Positions 60,107 to 64,000 of a stretch of DNA of 64,000 bases are shown here, one piece after another. The stretch is from Platerodrilus igneus (taxonomy: Eukaryota; Arthropoda; Insecta; Coleoptera; Lycidae): NCBI GenBank assembly GCA_036346225.1, contig JARFIW010001109.1:248001-312000 (forward strand), given 5' to 3'. Position numbers and translations under genes: made by a program. The notes beneath the pieces were generated by a model. It saw only the letters and a list, made by a program, of their open reading frames with translations, was not told the origin of the DNA and searched no databases. Position 1 is the first letter of the stretch; each line of letters starts with the position of its first letter.

Positions 60107-62176
60107 ATTCGGGAACTTTTTTGGGCCAACATAAAATTTTCAAAAAAAATAAAAAAATTCTTTACCCTTATTTATTAAGGTCACCTTCGAATTTCTACTG
60201 TTTCCCTTGCTAGCTCAGCCGGGCCTCTTCTCAAATACCTAAATTTACAGACATACCTCTTTCACACTCGCACACCATTCAATAAAATTACCAAATAATA
60301 CAACAATCATACAACCTTTTATTTACACCTATTAACAGATAAATTATATTTACACATGTGTTAAAACAGTTTGATGCAATAATTATTAGTTCAATTTATG
60401 GTATGTTTTAAAGTCCTCAATTTTTTATACTGACTTTAAACAAATTCAATTAAATATTAGTAGATGGGCCCCACATGTTACCCTAAATTGACTTCACACG
60501 GGAATATTGTGAGCTCATTATAATCCAGTTTTGTTTGTATATGCCTTTTAAACCTTGCATTAATTAAAACAAATATACAGACCCGTTTACCCTTTACAAC
60601 ACAATTTATATCCTGAATAAATTTTTAATATATTCGAAATACACCCTTTTTCAATACTCAAAATTAGTAAATTGTCCTGTGCATGTATCGTTTAAAACAA
60701 GTTTCTAAAACCATAAATATGCCACCAAAAGTCAACCACACAACACAAAAATTCCACAAATGTTTATACAACAACAGAAATTTCAAATAAATTACCTGGA
60801 GAATTCTTCAGTCTTCATTCTCGTCGGAGATGGTTACCATAAAACCCCTCGGCGTTGTATCCTTTTACTATGCTGCTAGTCGAATCCACAGGCCTCTGCC
60901 ATTTGATATTTCTGCAAGATATTCGCTTTGTCTCACAGTACCATTCCATACCCATATATCATGCACACAAAATAGATTACCAGCTCTGCTTACCCCCATA
61001 TATCATGCATCCATTTAATAAATTTTGTGGTAGTAGCCAGACCTTTTGTTTAATTGCGCACAAACTCGTGCATCACGTTAATAATTGGAGATCCGCTATT
61101 ACTGTTTTGTACTTTTAAACACGATATCAAATGTAACTTTATTACACACACAAACTACTCACCAAAAGCTTTATTATTATGGTGGTCTGAATTGGTATTC
61201 AGCACTTGATCGAAGTAAAGGAAAAGAGAACTTGAATATTTTTGCTCCGGTATTTACATCATTTTTCTAACCCCCTATCGGACGCGTTTCATTCAAAAAG
61301 CTTATTTTCTAAAGCAGTTTCTAAAAATTTTGAGCAAAACCGTTGCTTAATTTCGAAAATTTCTCCCACCGTACTTGTTGCTTACAGAGAACTTGTTCTC
61401 TACCTTCGCGTGTGTGTTCGTTTTGAAAACTGTTGGCTTTCAACTAATGACAAAATTCTCTGCCGTTACAAACTTCACCTAAGCTCTATTCATCTTCGTT
61501 CTATACATGTTTGCTGTCTCCATCCAAAACTCCCACTTGAGTTACAGAAAATTGATATTGTTGACGTCCTATCTCAACTTCACGTGCATATCGTACGTGC
61601 CTTTCAATTCCTTGCTTGCTTTATATCTGTCTCTATCTGTTGTATATTACCGATTGTCCATTTCCCTCGCTCCTTAAGATGTTTGTTACCCTAGCTGTTT
61701 ATCCAAACTGACGGTTGAAAACACTTTCTATGAAATCCTATCGTAACATACGTTCGAATTCTTTGAACGTAACCTTTAACAAGCAGGTGTTTCTTGTAAT
61801 TATCGACCTTTTGAACATAACAATTCCTTGACGTTCTGCTTCTTCGTATCTGTATAAATGCACGTTGGCTTTTAAAACGAATACATTTGCCTTGGAAATT
61901 ATTGATTTTATTATGCAAGCACACTCTCTTTGCTTATATGCGTTTGATTAAAATAAATTATGATTAATTATGTGTATCCTTGAACTTCTATATGCTTTGA
62001 AGCTTTCTTCCTTCGTATAATTTTAACATTCCAATTATTAAATATAAAAATACATTAATACTCGTCCGTTTTTACTAAATGAATTAAATTAATTTGGTGC
62101 GTAGATAATTTGCTCTTTTCTATATACATGGTTGCTGAAATTTTATTGTTTTACACTGATTTACCCCTTTAAATCC

Positions 62177-62181
<5 letters not shown>

Positions 62182-62222
<41 letters not shown>
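62182..62222. repeat. (TA)n microsatellite
   Basis: TA run at the right edge of the insertion in piggyBac. Confidence 0.95.
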
Positions 62223-62225
<3 letters not shown>

Positions 62226-62239
62226 TAAATACTTTACAA

Positions 62240-62803
62240 GTCTGATATTGTGAAATTTGTTGTCTTATTTGGATCCTTTTGAATCATGTACATATTCGAT
62301 TCGTCAACTGTTTTTTGTAGTAATTTTTCGTCAAAAAAATATTTAAAAAACGCAAATGGGGTAGCTAAATCGATGAAACTACCACCAGGAACTCATTTTC
62401 TTTGAAAGTTTTAGCATCTTCATTCAAAACTAAATTATTTTTTTCTCCGCATAATTTGAGATAGTATTTTCTTAGTATTATTGTCTGCAACTGATTCAAT
62501 ATTGCTGGGTTCGGCTTTGTTATGAATCTCAGATCTACTATCATTTATTTCAGTATCTTTTTCAATGTCATTGTTTTTCGCGGTCTCTCGATTAGTGTCT
62601 GTTAATTCATTTTCCAATATAAATCCGTCATCTTCAAACTCAATGGCAAGATCTTGTATATCACATTCTTCTAAAGCGTTGTCTATGAGGCAGTTTTCTT
62701 CATTATCAGCATCAGAATCATCAAATTCATTTTCACTTTCGAAAAACTGGGCCGCAAATTCTTCTAATTGGGCCTCTGTAAGATACTTCTTCCTCCAAGC
62801 CAT
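62240..62803 (-). pseudogene. piggyBac transposase, N-terminal part
   Basis: The open frame 62803-62435 starts MAWRKKYLTEAQLEEFAAQF and is strongly acidic (ENEFDDSDADNEENC), as piggyBac N-termini are. After a frameshift it continues with DLATPFAFFKYFFDEKLLQ and ESNMYMIQKDPNKTTNF (family 'TP..YF..FF...LL...V..TN.YA.Q'), ending at TISDL before the insertion. It belongs with 58622-59904. Confidence 0.75.
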
Positions 62804-63208
62804 ACCAAAAATAAAGCGCTATGTCCCAAATTTAATACAACTAAGTTTATGACCAATTCTGTAAACCAATATAAAAAATAAGTAAAGAAATAGTGCACCT
62901 ATATAATAATCTTACCTTTATAAAGTAAATTCAAATGTTTTACACAGATGTTTGCAATAAAAAACACAAAAACATGTACGGTTATATCCGCCCTGCAAGT
63001 ACAACTATGAAAACTACAATTCTAGAATTTTGATGAGGCATAAACGTAAACTAAATTGTCCTTGATGGATATTGAGCTTTATGTACCATATACATAAAAG
63101 CGTCCTAAATTAAAGACAATGTTTGTAAACCTATATAATGTTTGTAAGCGATTTAAAGTGAAAATAAGTGTTTTTTTAAATTTAACACAGTGCTCAGTGT
63201 AGGGTTAT

Positions 63209-64000
63209 GTGATGATCCAGGTAAATTGTCAGAGACACTTTCACATGCAGAAATACAACTTTTGGTTGAAAATGGTTCTATTGTAGTTAAAGGATACCCA
63301 TATCCAAAAAAGAAGAAGGGTGGAAAATTCTCATCATTTTTATTCGTGCACTTTGGTAAATGGTGAAACATACGAAAGGAAGTGGTTTTTGTATTGCGTC
63401 TAAGAATTGTGTATTTTGCTTTTATTGCAAGGTATTTGCTTCAAAAAATAATACTTTGCAGAAACTGGTACAAATGACTGGCAACACTTATCTCCTGTTA
63501 TTGCACCATTAAAAAACAAAATGCAAATCTGACACTTGCTTTAAAGATTGATAACCAAGGACAAAAACCATTTGATAGGGAAAAAGTGCACTGGCATGAT
63601 GTAATACTGCAAATTGTGTATGTTATACAATTTCTAGCTAAGTAAAATTTAGCTTTTCATGGAGGACCAAATCAGTTGCTTGAACAAGACAAGGGAAATT
63701 TTTTAAAAGCAATAGAAACGATATCAAATTGCAATGCAGATTTATATGAACACATTTGTTGAATTCAAACATCTAAAGAAACAAACAACTACATGCCTGC
63801 ATATTTAGGTGACAAGATTCAAAAGAGAGTATAGCTTTCCTAGCAAATGGAATTAAAAAGCATATACAAAAGTTTTTAGCAGATGCTAAATATTACTCAA
63901 TAATTTTAGTACTGCACACTAGACAAATATCACTCAGGGATATGACAATGGGTCAAACATGAAAGGGAAGCACACTGGGCTACAAAAAAGAGTTTAGATT
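63209..64000 (+). pseudogene. hAT-type (ZMYM/TTF-like, DUF4371) transposase, 5' part; runs off the window
   Basis: Directly after the piggyBac end the plus strand reads DDPGKLSETLSHAEIQLLVE, KGGKFSSF and, in another frame, LVNGETYERKWFLY. NCVFCFYCKVF (TTF-type zinc finger) follows, then KVHWHDVILQIVYVIQFLAK, NLAFHGGPNQLLEQDKGNF, AYLGDKIQKRV and FLADAKYYSIIL. These follow in order the N-terminal zinc finger and DUF4371 region of hAT-derived proteins. Stops (for example after YVIQFLAK) and frameshifts are present. The catalytic core lies beyond the window. The piggyBac insertion at 58424-63208 interrupts it. Confidence 0.75.

Larger units (their letters stand above)
59905..62222. other. 2.3-kb insertion inside piggyBac, ending in a TA tract
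   Basis: The insertion separates TISDL (minus strand, about 62245) from SIVHMPNV (about 59902). It ends in (TA)n at 62182-62222 and starts at a shorter tatatata at about 59908. It contains the SINE copy at 59970-60106. The remainder (60120-62180) has no recognisable protein; a 150-codon plus frame at 61242-61694 is probably spurious. The text before the TA tract (atttacccc..ccacaacaatat) resembles the end of unit copy 1 (attttaccc..ccacggcaatat). Confidence 0.5.
58424..63208 (-). mobile_element. piggyBac element with terminal repeats and TTAA-type target
   Basis: The left end is TTAA (58424-58427) then CCCTACACTGCGC. The right end is tgctcagtgtaggg (63191-63204) then TTAT, a one-base change from TTAA. 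The inverted terminal repeats match at 13 of 14 bases. piggyBac integrates at TTAA with CCC-type ends. The element holds a minus-strand transposase and a 2.3-kb insertion, and it lies inside a hAT-like gene that continues at 63209. Confidence 0.85.

Noticed and set aside
61242..61694. 150-codon plus-strand frame in the piggyBac insertion
   Set aside because: No domain, composition typical of chance frames; kept only as part of the insertion.

Overview
This window reads as nuclear DNA of an arthropod, most likely an insect with a large repeat-rich genome. It is AT-rich and has spliceosomal introns of about 55 nt. It carries Copia and Gypsy LTR elements, several CR1/Jockey-like and RTE-like LINEs, tRNA-derived SINEs, and piggyBac, hAT, PIF/Harbinger and Tc1-mariner DNA transposons. 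Many elements are separated by (TA)n tracts. I see no rRNA, CRISPR array, operon or bacterial-style gene. Species is not determined.

1-11.8 kb: a decayed fragment of a reverse transcriptase with a restriction-like endonuclease C-terminus (about 120-1254) is followed by a 5'-truncated Copia element. The Copia element is split in three: a CR1/Jockey-like LINE plus other DNA fills 2.86-7.79 kb, and a 1,815-bp TG...CA element (8452-10266, perfect 4-bp target duplication) interrupts its reverse transcriptase. 11.8-16.2 kb: a broken Gypsy element, a GC-rich repeat, and a second LINE on the minus strand. 18.3-23 kb: a PIF/Harbinger element with its two genes, MADF-type (+) and DDE transposase (-), tail to tail around a 458-bp tandem/inverted repeat block. 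24-27 kb: two related mariner-type non-autonomous elements, one a giant fold-back with a transposase start in its loop. 29-31 kb: four exons of KLHDC3, the only host gene I recognise with confidence. A possible PDZ exon lies at 36.0 kb.

38.3-42 kb: a CA-rich minisatellite split by a LINE on the minus strand. 42.5-44.5 kb: a mariner-type element with an almost complete transposase (41 residues between the second and third Asp). 45.1-49.3 kb: an RTE-like LINE with a 531-codon open frame, carrying a SINE with a perfect 14-bp target duplication in its 5' region. 49.3-53.6 kb: two diverged tandem copies of an unknown ~2-kb unit with TATA-like boxes. 55.2-55.7 kb: a ~130-bp tandem repeat. 57.3-57.8 kb: another RTE fragment. 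58.4-64 kb: a piggyBac element inserted into a hAT-type transposase gene and itself split by a 2.3-kb insertion that holds a SINE copy.

The genes do not form a pathway. The window is a layered record of transposition around one conserved gene, whose product in animals is a CUL2 ubiquitin-ligase substrate receptor. No clearly new functional system is evident. The best candidates for something undescribed are the twin TATA-containing units, the fold-back mariner derivative, and the 458-bp block with internal hairpins.
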